The notes: generated from the sequence alone by a model not told the origin. DNA of 64,000 nt from Paenibacillus antarcticus (GCF_001637225.1 NZ_LVJI01000025.1:35474-99473); one strand, 5' to 3'. Shown: positions 16,791-26,559, numbered from the stretch's first letter. Translations and numbers: made by a program.

Positions 16791-17228
16791 CTAGAACTCT
16801 TCTAAAGTTTTTAATAACTGTAGCAGTGAGGATTTTAGATCTTCAACTGCTTTTTTATCCTTACCAGACATATCCGCAATACGTTCAGGGATGAAGCAGG
16901 CCTCTACTTTTAGGCTAAGTCCTTTTTCAGTCAGCTGAATCATAACAGATCGTTCATCCTGAGTGGACCGGTTGCGTTCAATTAGACCGTTATGCTCCAT
17001 TCGTTTTAACATCGGAGTCAGGGTTCCTGAGTCAAGAGAAAGCAGTTCTCCTAACTTTTTGACTGTGAGAATATCTTGTTCCCATAGTAGAAGTAGGACA
17101 AGATATTGAGGATAGGTTACATCCAGTTTATCAAGTAGTGGTTTGTACTTCTTTGTCATTTCCCTCGAACTTGCATAAAGAAGGAAGCATAATTGATCTT
17201 CTAGTACATGTTCTATCTTATTTTTCAT
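16791..17228 (-). CDS. ohrR: OhrR, MarR-family peroxide-sensing repressor
   Basis: About 145 residues from the ATG at 17228. The N-terminal LEDQLCFLLYASSREMTKKYKPLL segment is nearly identical to B. subtilis OhrR; the Cys is the sensing residue whose oxidation releases DNA. The winged helix (LTVKKLGELLSLDSGTLTPMLKRMEHNGLI...DERSVMIQLT) follows. It has the single N-terminal cysteine of the 1-Cys class; a second Cys in the C-terminal region (EACFIPERI, residue ~120) might permit the 2-Cys mechanism. The frame is open upstream to 17318, but homology begins at about 17231. Confidence 0.93.
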   Translation of the reverse strand: MKNKIEHVLEDQLCFLLYASSREMTKKYKPLLDKLDVTYPQYLVLLLLWEQDILTVKKLGELLSLDSGTLTPMLKRMEHNGLIERNRSTQDERSVMIQLTEKGLSLKVEACFIPERIADMSGKDKKAVEDLKSSLLQLLKTLEEF

Positions 17229-17333
17229 CATATCACCAGCTAGTAGTAGTCCATGTGATAGGTAATACATATCACACTTCTCTTTAATATAATCTTTATA
17301 CCCTATAAAATAAAGCATTATCCGTAATTGAGA

Positions 17334-18479
17334 TCAAGAGGAGAGCTGTTTGGCTTCTTTTGTGGATGAAGATGTATAAAAAGGACTGACCTTATTCTTA
17401 CCCGTTGTCTTGGAGCGATACATGGCTTGATCTGCCTGTGATACCAATTCTTCTGCTGTTACATTCTTTCTAAGACTACTATATCCAATGCTAATCGTCA
17501 CGATGGTCTCGAGTTCGACACGTGTTCGCACACTTTCTGCTATCTGATTTACTTTCGCACGTTTGTCTACGATTGCTGCTACGAGTTCTTCTCCCCCGTA
17601 CCTGCCTGTCAGGCCATAGCTAGATACTTCTTCCTCTAGAATGGCGGATACCTGTTGCAGCACTTGGTCTGCCTTACCATGTCCCTGTGTATCATTCAAC
17701 TTCTTGAAATTATCGATATCACAAAAGATAACAGAGACCTTCAGACCTTGATCTACATATCGATTTATATTCTTCATGAAGAATCGACGGTTATAAAGAT
17801 TAGTTAATCCATCCGTAATCGAGGAACGATAGATAGATTGCATCTGCTCTACAATTCGTTCAAACAATATAAAAAAGATGACGGTGTAATAGATCAGAGG
17901 CAGAAACATTCTCACCGTATTGAAAGCAGTACCACAATCGTCTGCATATCGATAAATGAGATTCATGATAACCCAAATTAGAATAATCAGAATGCCCAAA
18001 TTATATTTACTTCGTTGGCCAATACGTGGAGATATCACACTGAAACCTATGATAATAATGATTCCTTGATAAAGGCTGAGATAGAGCAGTTGCCCTGAAC
18101 TGATGTGAAATAACGATAAACCTGAAGAAAAGAAGGGAACAAAGAAAAGAAGGAACATAAATCCAAGAATGACATAGGCTTTCTTACTCATTTTTCTATA
18201 AAGGAGATAGACAGAGACATTTAAAATGAGAAAGGAAAAGACCTGCATTCTTGCCTGCCAAATCGATTGATCTTGATTGTCGTGTGAAAGGTTGAAATGG
18301 ATGTTCATCCCTTCATATGTCATAATAAAGAGGAAGGCAAGTACCATATAAATGTATGCTTTCTTGCGTTGCTTGCTATACATAATGAGGCACATTACCG
18401 TCATAATGAGTACAATGTATAGACCGATTGCTGAGGCGATCCCCGATAGGATAGGGGAGGACCACGGTGAAGATGGCAT
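17334..18479 (-). CDS. membrane diguanylate cyclase (GGDEF)
   Basis: About 381 residues. Seven or so membrane segments fill residues ~10-215, followed by a short linker helix and a GGDEF domain with DGLTNLYNRRFF, FCDIDNFKKLNDTQGH and the active-site YGGEELV. The GGEEL form is compatible with activity. The RxxD inhibitory site that normally precedes GGDEF by five residues is absent, so product inhibition may be weak. It makes cyclic di-GMP in response to an unknown membrane signal. ATG at 18479 is preceded by GAGGA; upstream starts lack a site. Confidence 0.9.
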   Translation of the reverse strand: MPSSPWSSPILSGIASAIGLYIVLIMTVMCLIMYSKQRKKAYIYMVLAFLFIMTYEGMNIHFNLSHDNQDQSIWQARMQVFSFLILNVSVYLLYRKMSKKAYVILGFMFLLFFVPFFSSGLSLFHISSGQLLYLSLYQGIIIIIGFSVISPRIGQRSKYNLGILIILIWVIMNLIYRYADDCGTAFNTVRMFLPLIYYTVIFFILFERIVEQMQSIYRSSITDGLTNLYNRRFFMKNINRYVDQGLKVSVIFCDIDNFKKLNDTQGHGKADQVLQQVSAILEEEVSSYGLTGRYGGEELVAAIVDKRAKVNQIAESVRTRVELETIVTISIGYSSLRKNVTAEELVSQADQAMYRSKTTGKNKVSPFYTSSSTKEAKQLSS

Positions 18480-18636
18480 CGTTATTCCTCGTTCCTGTAA
18501 GTGGCGTGTTTGCATAATACCATTTAAAGAGATTAAGCGTTTTCTATGTATTAGAAATTGAAACATATGTTCTAAATATACCATATATCCTCAAATTATG
18601 AATAGTTAAGGGCATAATAGAAAGAAGGAATACACA

Positions 18637-19773
18637 ATGAAATTACTTCAAGCACTTTTTTTTCCACCAGAGCAACCAGGTGGTGTTTCATCCATGATTC
18701 CCTATATGCAAGAGCGATTCAGTTCTTCACGTTGGGAGATGGAATTGTTCTGGCTTCCTAGGAGACTACGAAATAAGGGACGGGAAGACATTGTATTCGA
18801 TACGTTCGATTGGACTGTATATGCTGAGAGCGAAATTGTGCAGAAATATATTCAGACGTACAGAGATTATATCTGGTGGACTCGCATGCGGATTCAACAA
18901 CCATATGAACTCATACACGCGCATCATCCGATTGCAGGACTAGCGCTAAAGCATGTGTTTCCAAATGTTCCTCTTATCCAAACGATTCACTCAAGTTATG
19001 AACGAGAGTTAATTCTCAATGGACGTATTGAAGAGAATGGACTTGAGCATCAATTTCTAGTGTCCTTGTATCGTGAATTAGAAATGAAGAGTGAGCGATT
19101 AATAACGGTATCTCAGTCTTTTGCGGGATATATTTCTTCTTTCGTGGATCAACCCGACCTTATTCACGTCATTCCAAATGGATTTGATGAGAAGCGATTC
19201 AAACCGGTTCCTCACGAGAATGAGGTACCCCAACTCGTATGCGTCTGTCGTTTGGTTCCTGCTAAAGGTTTAGATATTCTATTCAAAGCCTGTGCCGAAC
19301 TTAAAAAACGAGGCTATGATTATGTGTTGCATATTATTGGGGATGGACCTTTCCGTAAAGAACTGGAAACACTAGCACAGGATCTAGGTATTTATAATGA
19401 AACGATATTTTATGGATATACCTTGCATCCAGAAGAATTTGTTCCTTTCTTTGATATATTCGTATTGCCTTCTAGAGCAGAGGCATTTGGTTCTGTATTT
19501 GCTGAGGCGGCACTAAGTTGCCTTGCGCTAGTTGGGACGGATGTGGGGGGGATTCCTGAGCAAATAGAGGATGGGATTAACGGCTTGCTAGTTCCTGTAG
19601 AAGATTATCTAGCACTAAGTGAAGCCTTGGAGAAACTCATTAGTGATCCCTCCTATCGCTATGAACTTGCCCGTTCAGCTTGGGAAAAAGCGAAAAGTCA
19701 TTATTCATTGACTCATGTAGTTAACGAACTCAAGAAAATGTATTTACAATTTGACGGAAGAAAGAGTGAGTAA
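18637..19773 (+). CDS. GT4-type glycosyltransferase
   Basis: 378 residues with the GT-B fold. Visible features are the Gly-rich N-terminal loop (PPEQPGGVSSMI), HAHHPIAG, the VPNGFDEKRF hinge region, VCRLVPAKGLDIL, and the donor-binding E-x7-E stretch in SRAEAFGSVFAEAAL. It transfers a sugar from a nucleotide donor to an unknown lipid or glycan acceptor. Only 2 bp separate it from the yhaO-like gene, so it appears to be in the same operon as a DNA-repair pair, an odd combination. Confidence 0.9.
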   Translation: MKLLQALFFPPEQPGGVSSMIPYMQERFSSSRWEMELFWLPRRLRNKGREDIVFDTFDWTVYAESEIVQKYIQTYRDYIWWTRMRIQQPYELIHAHHPIAGLALKHVFPNVPLIQTIHSSYERELILNGRIEENGLEHQFLVSLYRELEMKSERLITVSQSFAGYISSFVDQPDLIHVIPNGFDEKRFKPVPHENEVPQLVCVCRLVPAKGLDILFKACAELKKRGYDYVLHIIGDGPFRKELETLAQDLGIYNETIFYGYTLHPEEFVPFFDIFVLPSRAEAFGSVFAEAALSCLALVGTDVGGIPEQIEDGINGLLVPVEDYLALSEALEKLISDPSYRYELARSAWEKAKSHYSLTHVVNELKKMYLQFDGRKSE

Positions 19774-19775
19774 TC

Positions 19776-21080
19776 ATGATTCCTTTTCGGTTCATTCATA
19801 CCGCTGATCTTCATCTAGACAGTAAATTCACTGGAATGAAGGGGTTGTCGGATACTTTACGCCAACATCTAAGGGATTCAACCTTTACAGCGTTACGTCA
19901 TTTAATGACGCTGGCTATAGAGAAACAAGTGGATTTCATGGTAATTAGTGGCGATATATATGATGCAGCAGATAGCTCGTTGAGAGCGCATCTCTCGTTA
20001 CAAGATGCATTTGAAGAACTGGGTAGGCACGGAATTCATATCTATCTTATTCATGGGAATCACGATCCTTTAGATGGTCCTCGTCTTCAAATTAAGAATG
20101 CAGAGCATGTACATGTGTTCGGTGCTGAAATTGAGAGTTATATAGCTCGACGTCGGGGTGACCAACAAGAGGTAGCGGTCATAAGTGGGATTTCTTATCC
20201 TACGTCTAAGGTTACAGAGAATACTGCTATGAAGTTTCAAAGAGATCCAGAGTCTCATTTGTTTCATATTGCAATTCATCATGCCAATGTGGATGGAGAT
20301 CCCGGGCATGAGACTTATTCTCCTTGCACTCGAAAGCAGCTAGAAGCATCGGGTTATGATTATTGGGCGTTAGGTCATATTCATCAACGTAGGGTCATAC
20401 AGGAATCTCCACATATTGTATACGCAGGTAACATTCAAGGAAGAAGTGTGAAGGAGACCGGTCCTAAGGGTTGCTATGTTGTAGACGTGTTGGAAGATTC
20501 TTCGCTTCATATGAACTTTCATGAATTAGACAGCGTTCGTTGGTTTCGCGAAGAAATATCGATTGAAGGTATTCACAATGAAGATGAATGGAGAATCCGA
20601 GTTGAGGATAAGGTCGATGCTATTCGACGACTTCGCCCTGAAGAGATGAGTATCGTTCGCTGGATAATGACAGGTCGTAGTTCGTTACATCGTGAATTAG
20701 AAAAGGGACATGTAGTAAGCGAACTAGAGCAGGAACTTCGACGTAGAGAACTAGCGAGAGCAGAGAGTGGGCATTTCGGAGGATTAGTCTGGAGCGAAAG
20801 TATTTCTCTCCAATCAGGGATTGAAATCGATCGAAATGACATGATGCGAGAAGATAGTTTCTTAGGCGAAATGATCCGTCTTGAGGTTCAAGCGGAGCAA
20901 GATGATGCATTAGCTAAAGAATTAGTGGAGAAAGCTTTGGCTCCATTAATGAGCAACAGAGAGATCAGACGAATTATAGGCGAGTATAGTGAACAAGAGA
21001 GACAGGAGTGGCTATACCGCGCCGGAGAACTTGGCGCAGTGTTACTACTCGATAAGGCTGCTGATGGAGGCAGAAATTGA
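19776..21080 (+). CDS. yhaO: YhaO/SbcD-type DNA exonuclease
   Basis: 434 residues. Metallophosphoesterase motifs run in order: TADLHLDSKF (~9-18), SGDIYDAADSS (~55-65), HGNHDP (~92), HHANVDG (~170) and GHIHQR (~205). The C-terminal part is the capping/ATPase-binding region of SbcD/Mre11 nucleases. The partner ATPase gene starts within its stop codon (ATGA overlap), so the two should form an SbcCD-like complex acting on DNA ends. YhaO/YhaN (SbcEF) fits better than canonical SbcCD because of the partner's structure. Confidence 0.9.
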   Translation: MIPFRFIHTADLHLDSKFTGMKGLSDTLRQHLRDSTFTALRHLMTLAIEKQVDFMVISGDIYDAADSSLRAHLSLQDAFEELGRHGIHIYLIHGNHDPLDGPRLQIKNAEHVHVFGAEIESYIARRRGDQQEVAVISGISYPTSKVTENTAMKFQRDPESHLFHIAIHHANVDGDPGHETYSPCTRKQLEASGYDYWALGHIHQRRVIQESPHIVYAGNIQGRSVKETGPKGCYVVDVLEDSSLHMNFHELDSVRWFREEISIEGIHNEDEWRIRVEDKVDAIRRLRPEEMSIVRWIMTGRSSLHRELEKGHVVSELEQELRRRELARAESGHFGGLVWSESISLQSGIEIDRNDMMREDSFLGEMIRLEVQAEQDDALAKELVEKALAPLMSNREIRRIIGEYSEQERQEWLYRAGELGAVLLLDKAADGGRN

Positions 21081-24000
21081 TGAGAATTGAAAGACTTCAG
21101 ATTCATGGTTTTGGACGCATGAAGGAACAGGATATTACGATAAAGTCAGGAATTACAGTATTCATGGGGCCGAACGAGGCAGGTAAAAGTACGCTTATGC
21201 AATTTGTAAGAGCAATGCTATTCGGAATTCCTAGTCGTACATATCCTACAGAAAGATATGAGCCCCTTGCTGGTGGAGTTCATGGTGGTGTTCTGAATGT
21301 AATAGATGAGGATGGGGCGAGATGGACTGTTTCACGGTTTGCAACATCTGGAGATGCAAGTACGGGATCTGGAACCCGATTGGAGAAACTTACTATTGTC
21401 AAGACAGATGAACATGGACAAGTTCGTAACTTTACCCAACAGGATATGGAACGTGAGCTGTTGGGAGGTATGTCCCGGGAAATATTCAACCAGCTATTTG
21501 CGATTTCGCTGAGTGAACTTCAGGAAATACGTACACTGCAATCCGATGAGATGAGTAGCTATTTATTCCATGCGGGGATAGGTGGTGGCGGTGAAATTAT
21601 TCAGGCAGAACGAAAGCTTGTTCAGGATATGGAGAAAATTTATAAACCGAAGGGCCGTGTGCAAGAAATAGCGAAAGTATTACAATCTATGGAGCAACTT
21701 GAGAGAGACATTGTGGAAAGTCGCTCTTTCCTTCAAAGATATAATGTGAATGTAATAACGCTAAATGAAACGGTTCAGATACTTCATCAAGAAGAGAAAG
21801 CTCGCCATAAGCAATCGTTAAAGCTACAATTGCTAAAAAAAGCTAAGGAAATCAGACCGATGTGGTTAAAGTGGAGCGAAGCAATGATGGAACATGCTTC
21901 TTATCCGTTGGTTTCTTCGTTTCCTGAGGACGGAGTGCGAAGATGGGAGTCACTTGAAGGAGAAGAGAAAGCAGCCTCACTAAGACACACTCAATTGCTC
22001 CGAATTCAAGAAGAACTACATACTCAATTGGATAACTTGCCGAGAGATGAGCAACTGGAGGAACAAGGTAGTGTTATAGAGCGGTTAAGCAATCGTCGAG
22101 AATCGTACGAAGTTAGAAAGAGAGATTGGGGGGAGACGAAAGCTGAAGCAACTTCATTGGATAAGCGGTTAACTCATATTTTGCGTCAGATTAATCCGGC
22201 TTGGAGCAGGAATGAACTTCAGAAGTTCTCTACTTCAGTTGGTGAACGTGAATCTGTCCGACGATATGCTGTAGGTTTCGCCTCCTATGACCGCAGAATA
22301 GAAAGTCTGGGACAAGAGACACAACAGCTACGACGACAGGTAGATTTAGCAGAGGACGATTATCGTAAAGCTAGACAAATCACCAAGGAAGAGGAAGATA
22401 CTGGGCGTAGCCGATTTGCTATGATGGTACCTCATAGCCCACAAGAAATGGCTACGTTGTGGAATGAACTTCAAGGAGCGGTTGAACGGTGGCGTGAGAA
22501 TCGAATACTAAGGCTGTCAGCGAGTGGACAAGTAGATAATGAAGTAGATATAAAGCGTCGTATGAAGAATATGTATCTTAATCTTTTGTGGGGAAGTGGG
22601 ATCTTAACGATCGTCACGCCTATTCTTGTCTTGTGGAGTATGGGTTCCATGAAGGCAACTGTTTCCATAGGGTCTCTATTGCTAATAGTGGATGTCATTC
22701 TATTGTGGAATGTGGTTATGAAGTCGTCACCTCCACAAGTTAAGCGCTCTGAATTAAGTCATATTACCGATGAAGCTACCGAACTTGAACGTATTACTAA
22801 GCTGATGTCTTTACTTATTACAGATCCCTTGAATGCCGCAGGAAGTGAGGGTTATAAGAGGAATTCTGTAGATGCAGGAGTGTTAGAATCCAGCATACGT
22901 GAATTACGTAAAATGATGGATGTATGGCAATCATGGCAACAAAAGTTGGATAAATTGTATGCAGAACAGAAGGTTTGCCAAGAACGTGTTCATGTTCTTT
23001 CTCGTGAACTGTCAAGGCTTGGAGAAAGTATTGCAAAGGAAGAACGTACCTTTGAAGAGCTAGAGGAAAGCTGGGGTAACTGGTTACAAGATCGCGAGTT
23101 AAATGACCAACTCTCACCGGAAGCCGTACTTGATATGTTTGGACTTGCGGAGCAAGGGTTAGAGAATATTGATAACCTGGACAACCTACGCCGCAAAGAG
23201 TATCAGTTGGAACAGGACTGTCTTGATTATGAACACGATATTTCTAGTCTGTTACCTACGGGAGTAGAGAATAAGGACTTGTCTCCAGGGGCATGGATTG
23301 AATTGAAGAAGAAGGAATGGATCGACTACCAGGAAGTTCTCCGTAAACGAGATGGATTATTATCTAGATTAGAGGCAGTCCATGAAGATGCCAAGCTTAT
23401 TACGGATGATCTGCAGCGTATCTCTGCTCTCATGCAAGAACTGATGATGGAGGGAGAGGCGAATAGTAGAGAAGATTTCTTGCGATCTGGGAGAATATAC
23501 AGTCGACGCCAAGAATTATCGGGTACCATTCGCCAATTTGGAATTGTTATGTTTAGTGGCTCAGATGAACGACGTAAAGAAGAAATCCTGCATGTGTTGA
23601 ATATGCAAGATGAGATGGAATTAGAATTGGCATGCAACAACGATGAGTTGATAATGAATGAGATTGAAATACGTTGGAACGAATTACAACAGCAGCATGG
23701 AAGGTTGTTACAAGAGAAAGATCAATTAGAGTTGTTATGCCTTCATGATACTGCACTTCAGCAACTAGAAGAACAGAAAGCAGCATTGAAAGAGATGACT
23801 TCGAACTATGCAGTGATGTCTATATGTGCGGAACTCATCTCTAGAACTCGGCGTGTTTATGAAGAGGAGAAACAACCTCAAGTTTTGAAGATGGCATCCA
23901 TATATTTCGAACGTTTAACCAATGGTGCATATACTCGAATTGTGATGAAATTAGGTGCGAAGGAGTTACTTGCTGAACATCGTAATTCAGGTCTGATCGA

Positions 24001-24277
24001 TAGTGGCAAATTAAGTCGTGGGACAGCTGAACAAATGTATTTAGCCATGAGATTTGCGTTAGCCAATACGATGAATACAACAACGGCGATCCCTTTACTA
24101 TTTGACGATATCTTCGTGAATTTCGACGAGGAACGAATGATTTCAGCATTATCCTTACTTCAAGAGATATCCTTAAATCGTCAAATTATTATGATGACGT
24201 GTCATCCCTATGTGGTCAAGCATATTCAGAGTATTGATCCTACTGTAAATGTTATTTCTTTACAACCATCAGTTTGA
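21077..24277 (+). CDS. yhaN: YhaN/SbcC-like AAA ATPase with coiled coils and central membrane-like segments
   Basis: 1066 residues. Walker A is GPNEAGKST at ~30, the ABC-type signature LSRGTAEQMYLAMRFALA lies near 975, and Walker B LLFDDIFVNFDEER near 1010. Between them are two long coiled-coil arms interrupted at ~495-550 by two hydrophobic helices (LLWGSGILTIVTPILVLW and VSIGSLLLIVDVILLWNVV), where SbcC would have its zinc hook. This is the known distinguishing feature of YhaN. It probably drives the YhaO nuclease at DNA ends, perhaps at the membrane. Its last 26 bp overlap the convergent ykvI gene. Confidence 0.9.
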   Translation: MMRIERLQIHGFGRMKEQDITIKSGITVFMGPNEAGKSTLMQFVRAMLFGIPSRTYPTERYEPLAGGVHGGVLNVIDEDGARWTVSRFATSGDASTGSGTRLEKLTIVKTDEHGQVRNFTQQDMERELLGGMSREIFNQLFAISLSELQEIRTLQSDEMSSYLFHAGIGGGGEIIQAERKLVQDMEKIYKPKGRVQEIAKVLQSMEQLERDIVESRSFLQRYNVNVITLNETVQILHQEEKARHKQSLKLQLLKKAKEIRPMWLKWSEAMMEHASYPLVSSFPEDGVRRWESLEGEEKAASLRHTQLLRIQEELHTQLDNLPRDEQLEEQGSVIERLSNRRESYEVRKRDWGETKAEATSLDKRLTHILRQINPAWSRNELQKFSTSVGERESVRRYAVGFASYDRRIESLGQETQQLRRQVDLAEDDYRKARQITKEEEDTGRSRFAMMVPHSPQEMATLWNELQGAVERWRENRILRLSASGQVDNEVDIKRRMKNMYLNLLWGSGILTIVTPILVLWSMGSMKATVSIGSLLLIVDVILLWNVVMKSSPPQVKRSELSHITDEATELERITKLMSLLITDPLNAAGSEGYKRNSVDAGVLESSIRELRKMMDVWQSWQQKLDKLYAEQKVCQERVHVLSRELSRLGESIAKEERTFEELEESWGNWLQDRELNDQLSPEAVLDMFGLAEQGLENIDNLDNLRRKEYQLEQDCLDYEHDISSLLPTGVENKDLSPGAWIELKKKEWIDYQEVLRKRDGLLSRLEAVHEDAKLITDDLQRISALMQELMMEGEANSREDFLRSGRIYSRRQELSGTIRQFGIVMFSGSDERRKEEILHVLNMQDEMELELACNNDELIMNEIEIRWNELQQQHGRLLQEKDQLELLCLHDTALQQLEEQKAALKEMTSNYAVMSICAELISRTRRVYEEEKQPQVLKMASIYFERLTNGAYTRIVMKLGAKELLAEHRNSGLIDSGKLSRGTAEQMYLAMRFALANTMNTTTAIPLLFDDIFVNFDEERMISALSLLQEISLNRQIIMMTCHPYVVKHIQSIDPTVNVISLQPSV

Positions 24278-25280
24278 CGACCCATAGTAAACTCAGAAAA
24301 CCGAATAATGGATATAGAATAGATAACAAATTACTGAAGCCGAATTGACTGAATAGAAAGCATAACATCATGACGACAATAGCGATTAATTTGGGAGAAT
24401 AATTGAAATGTTGTTGCAGCTGCAAGGTTACACCATATACATCGGCGACAAATGTGGTGAATATTTCCAAGAAAATGAGTATTACGTAGATCATTTGTAC
24501 AACAACGCCCAATTGAAAAGCGATGCTTCCCATGGGGATTTCATATTGCATAATGCCAGGCATATTCGCGGACATCGCAAAATGTGCGGCCATTAACATA
24601 AAGCCTACACCTATCCCCCCGAGTATGCCTCCCCATTTAATGGCTGAGATACTCTCTGTATGGCTACCAAGAGGGACAAGCACGGCTTGAGCCATAACAA
24701 GATTGAAAGCCGTATATAGAATGGGTGATAGCCATGCCATGGTTAGGTTACGGTCTGTAGTTAAGGTTAGAAAGCTATTTGCATTGGGCATTTGCCATGT
24801 ATTTGAGATAATGAGTAGGGAAAGAGTCAACATCATAGGTACTACAATACTATTCATGTACATAATGGAGTTCATGCCTCGATTGAGTAAAAAATACGAT
24901 GCAACAACAGTTAGGATAAGACCTGTCTGGTAATGTAGATTGAGGTGTTGGACAAATACGGAACCAGCGCCTGCTAACATGATACTATTTACTCCGATGA
25001 GAATGAAAAGCATGATAATGCTGATGTATCCGCCTGACTTATGTCCAAATAGATGTTTGTTGAGATCCTCATATGATTTCGCATGAATTTTTCGAGAAAT
25101 GATCATCATTTTCGTACCCAACCAAATAAAAAGGACAGTTGAGAGGATAATGGTGAACGTAGCCCATTTGCCATATTGGGTGAAGAACTGGAGAATTTCC
25201 TGTCCAGTGGCAAATCCTGCGCCAACAACGGTACCTATGTAAGTGAATGCAATTTGCATAATCCGGACAGCGTTTTTCAT
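24252..25280 (-). CDS. ykvI: YkvI-family membrane protein (LeuT-fold-like transporter)
   Basis: About 342 residues, ten or eleven membrane helices. The opening IAFTYIGTVVGAGFATGQEILQFF has the unwound first-helix glycine pattern (GAGFATG) seen in APC-superfamily transporters. The family is annotated YkvI and its substrate is not known. ATG at 25280 is chosen because AAGGAGG lies 7-8 bases upstream; the open frame extends to 25475 without a site. It is divergent from xpt across a ~150-bp region containing an inverted repeat. Confidence 0.85.
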   Translation of the reverse strand: MKNAVRIMQIAFTYIGTVVGAGFATGQEILQFFTQYGKWATFTIILSTVLFIWLGTKMMIISRKIHAKSYEDLNKHLFGHKSGGYISIIMLFILIGVNSIMLAGAGSVFVQHLNLHYQTGLILTVVASYFLLNRGMNSIMYMNSIVVPMMLTLSLLIISNTWQMPNANSFLTLTTDRNLTMAWLSPILYTAFNLVMAQAVLVPLGSHTESISAIKWGGILGGIGVGFMLMAAHFAMSANMPGIMQYEIPMGSIAFQLGVVVQMIYVILIFLEIFTTFVADVYGVTLQLQQHFNYSPKLIAIVVMMLCFLFSQFGFSNLLSILYPLFGFLSLLWVVKLMVVKK

Positions 25281-25336
25281 CCTTTTCCTCCTTGAACGTA
25301 GACTTCCATTAGTACAAGGTATGTTGAAAATGAGAA

Positions 25337-25357
25337 GGACATGACTGTAACATGTCC
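25337..25357. promoter_or_regulatory. inverted repeat between ykvI and xpt
   Basis: GGACATG (25337-25343) and CATGTCC (25351-25357) are perfect complements separated by 7 bases. The position in the divergent ykvI-xpt control region makes it a candidate operator. No purine riboswitch or PurR box could be seen. Confidence 0.45.
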
Positions 25358-25428
25358 AAATAGCTTGATGTATAGGCTTGAAATATGGTACTTTAACGTC
25401 AAAGGATTGGCTTGGGAGGGCAAATGAA

Positions 25429-26004
25429 ATGATGGAATTATTAAAACAACGAATTATTGAAGAAGGCGTAATCATATCTGATCAGGTGTTGAAATTGGAT
25501 GGATTATTGAATCATCAAGTGGATCCACAACTTACGATGGAGATGGGACGTGAGTTCGCAGCGAGATTTAAGGAATCGGGTATAACGCGAGTGCTTACGG
25601 TTGAATCCTCTGGGATTGCGGTTGCGTTTGCTACGGCTTATGAGTTGGGCGTACCTCTCGTATTTGCACGCCGCAAAAAAACACTGCTTGCTGATGAAGA
25701 TGCATACTGTGAACGGGTTCCCTCTTTTACAAAAGGTATTGTGACGGATATTATGTTATCGCGACAGTTCTTAAATAGTGAAGACCGCGTTCTATTTATC
25801 GATGATATTATTGCTAACGGAGATGCCGCTAGAGGATTGATTAAGATTATCGAACGATCTGGAGCGGAATTGGTAGGACTTGGAATCGTAGTCGAGAAGT
25901 GCTTTCAAGCAGGAGCACGTACGATAAGAGAACAAGGCATCACGTTAGAATCACTTGTGAAGATTGAATCACTTACAAATGGGACGATAACCTTTGGTGA
26001 ATAG
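25429..26004 (+). CDS. xpt: xanthine phosphoribosyltransferase
   Basis: About 191 residues. Similarity to B. subtilis Xpt is clear throughout: MELLKQRIIEEGVIISDQVLKLDGLLNHQVDP, TVESSGIAVAFATAYELGVPLVFARRKK, and the PRPP-binding loop VLFIDDIIANGDAARGL. It salvages xanthine to XMP. The gene is normally followed by a xanthine permease (pbuX) and preceded by a guanine riboswitch in Bacillus; here neither is present. Start ATG-ATG at 25429/25432 lies 7-8 bases after GGGAGG. Confidence 0.93.
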   Translation: MMELLKQRIIEEGVIISDQVLKLDGLLNHQVDPQLTMEMGREFAARFKESGITRVLTVESSGIAVAFATAYELGVPLVFARRKKTLLADEDAYCERVPSFTKGIVTDIMLSRQFLNSEDRVLFIDDIIANGDAARGLIKIIERSGAELVGLGIVVEKCFQAGARTIREQGITLESLVKIESLTNGTITFGE

Positions 26005-26100
26005 TCGATATTGGACCAGCCCAATTTAATACAATGACTTTCCAGCTTGTTGATTATCGCTTATAATATAAAGTATAAGAAGGAGAGAGGAGGCAACACA

Positions 26101-26430
26101 ATGGGGAAAGAACCGGTATCAGAACAATTCTTTATTGATAAGTTGGCCGCATCCAAGGATCACTTCGAACGTGCACTGGATTGTAAACACACGGCGTTTG
26201 ATGATCTATATCCCTATATGCTTGAGCATCCTCAATTTTTTTGGTATAAACGTTATGTCGCCTGGTCAGAATTATTGACCATTGTGAGCTTATGTGAGGA
26301 ACTCACCTTCACTTGGAAGGAATTGTTCACGACGCAACAAGTGGCATATTTGGATAGTCGAGTGATGTCAGCTACAGTGTTAGATTTCTGGTTTGAGAAG
26401 AACGATAGCAAAGAACATGCACAGCGGTAA
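26101..26430 (+). CDS. conserved small protein of unknown function
   Basis: 109 residues, with a strong GAGAGGAGG site upstream of ATG 26101. Soluble and mainly helical, rich in aromatic residues (HPQFFWYKRYVAWSELL, FTWKELF, DFWFEKN). No signal peptide, membrane helix, cysteine pair or nucleotide-binding motif. I do not recognise the family. It lies 97 bp after xpt and ends at its own terminator. Confidence 0.75.
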   Translation: MGKEPVSEQFFIDKLAASKDHFERALDCKHTAFDDLYPYMLEHPQFFWYKRYVAWSELLTIVSLCEELTFTWKELFTTQQVAYLDSRVMSATVLDFWFEKNDSKEHAQR

Positions 26431-26478
26431 TCACGGATAATAATCTTTTTTCTTAATTATAGAGATCTAACGATATGG

Positions 26479-26506
26479 CCTAAATAAATTGTTTAGGTCT
26501 TTTTTT
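26479..26506 (+). terminator. intrinsic terminator
   Basis: CCTAAA (26479-26484) pairs with TTTAGG (26492-26497), followed by TC and seven T. Confidence 0.75.
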
Positions 26507-26559
26507 AAAATATAAGGAAGTATTAGGTTCACTTGATACGTTACTTCTTATATTTCTGT

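Noticed and set aside
25281..25428. Guanine or xanthine riboswitch before xpt
   Set aside because: No purine aptamer core is visible and most of the stretch is the divergent ykvI control region.
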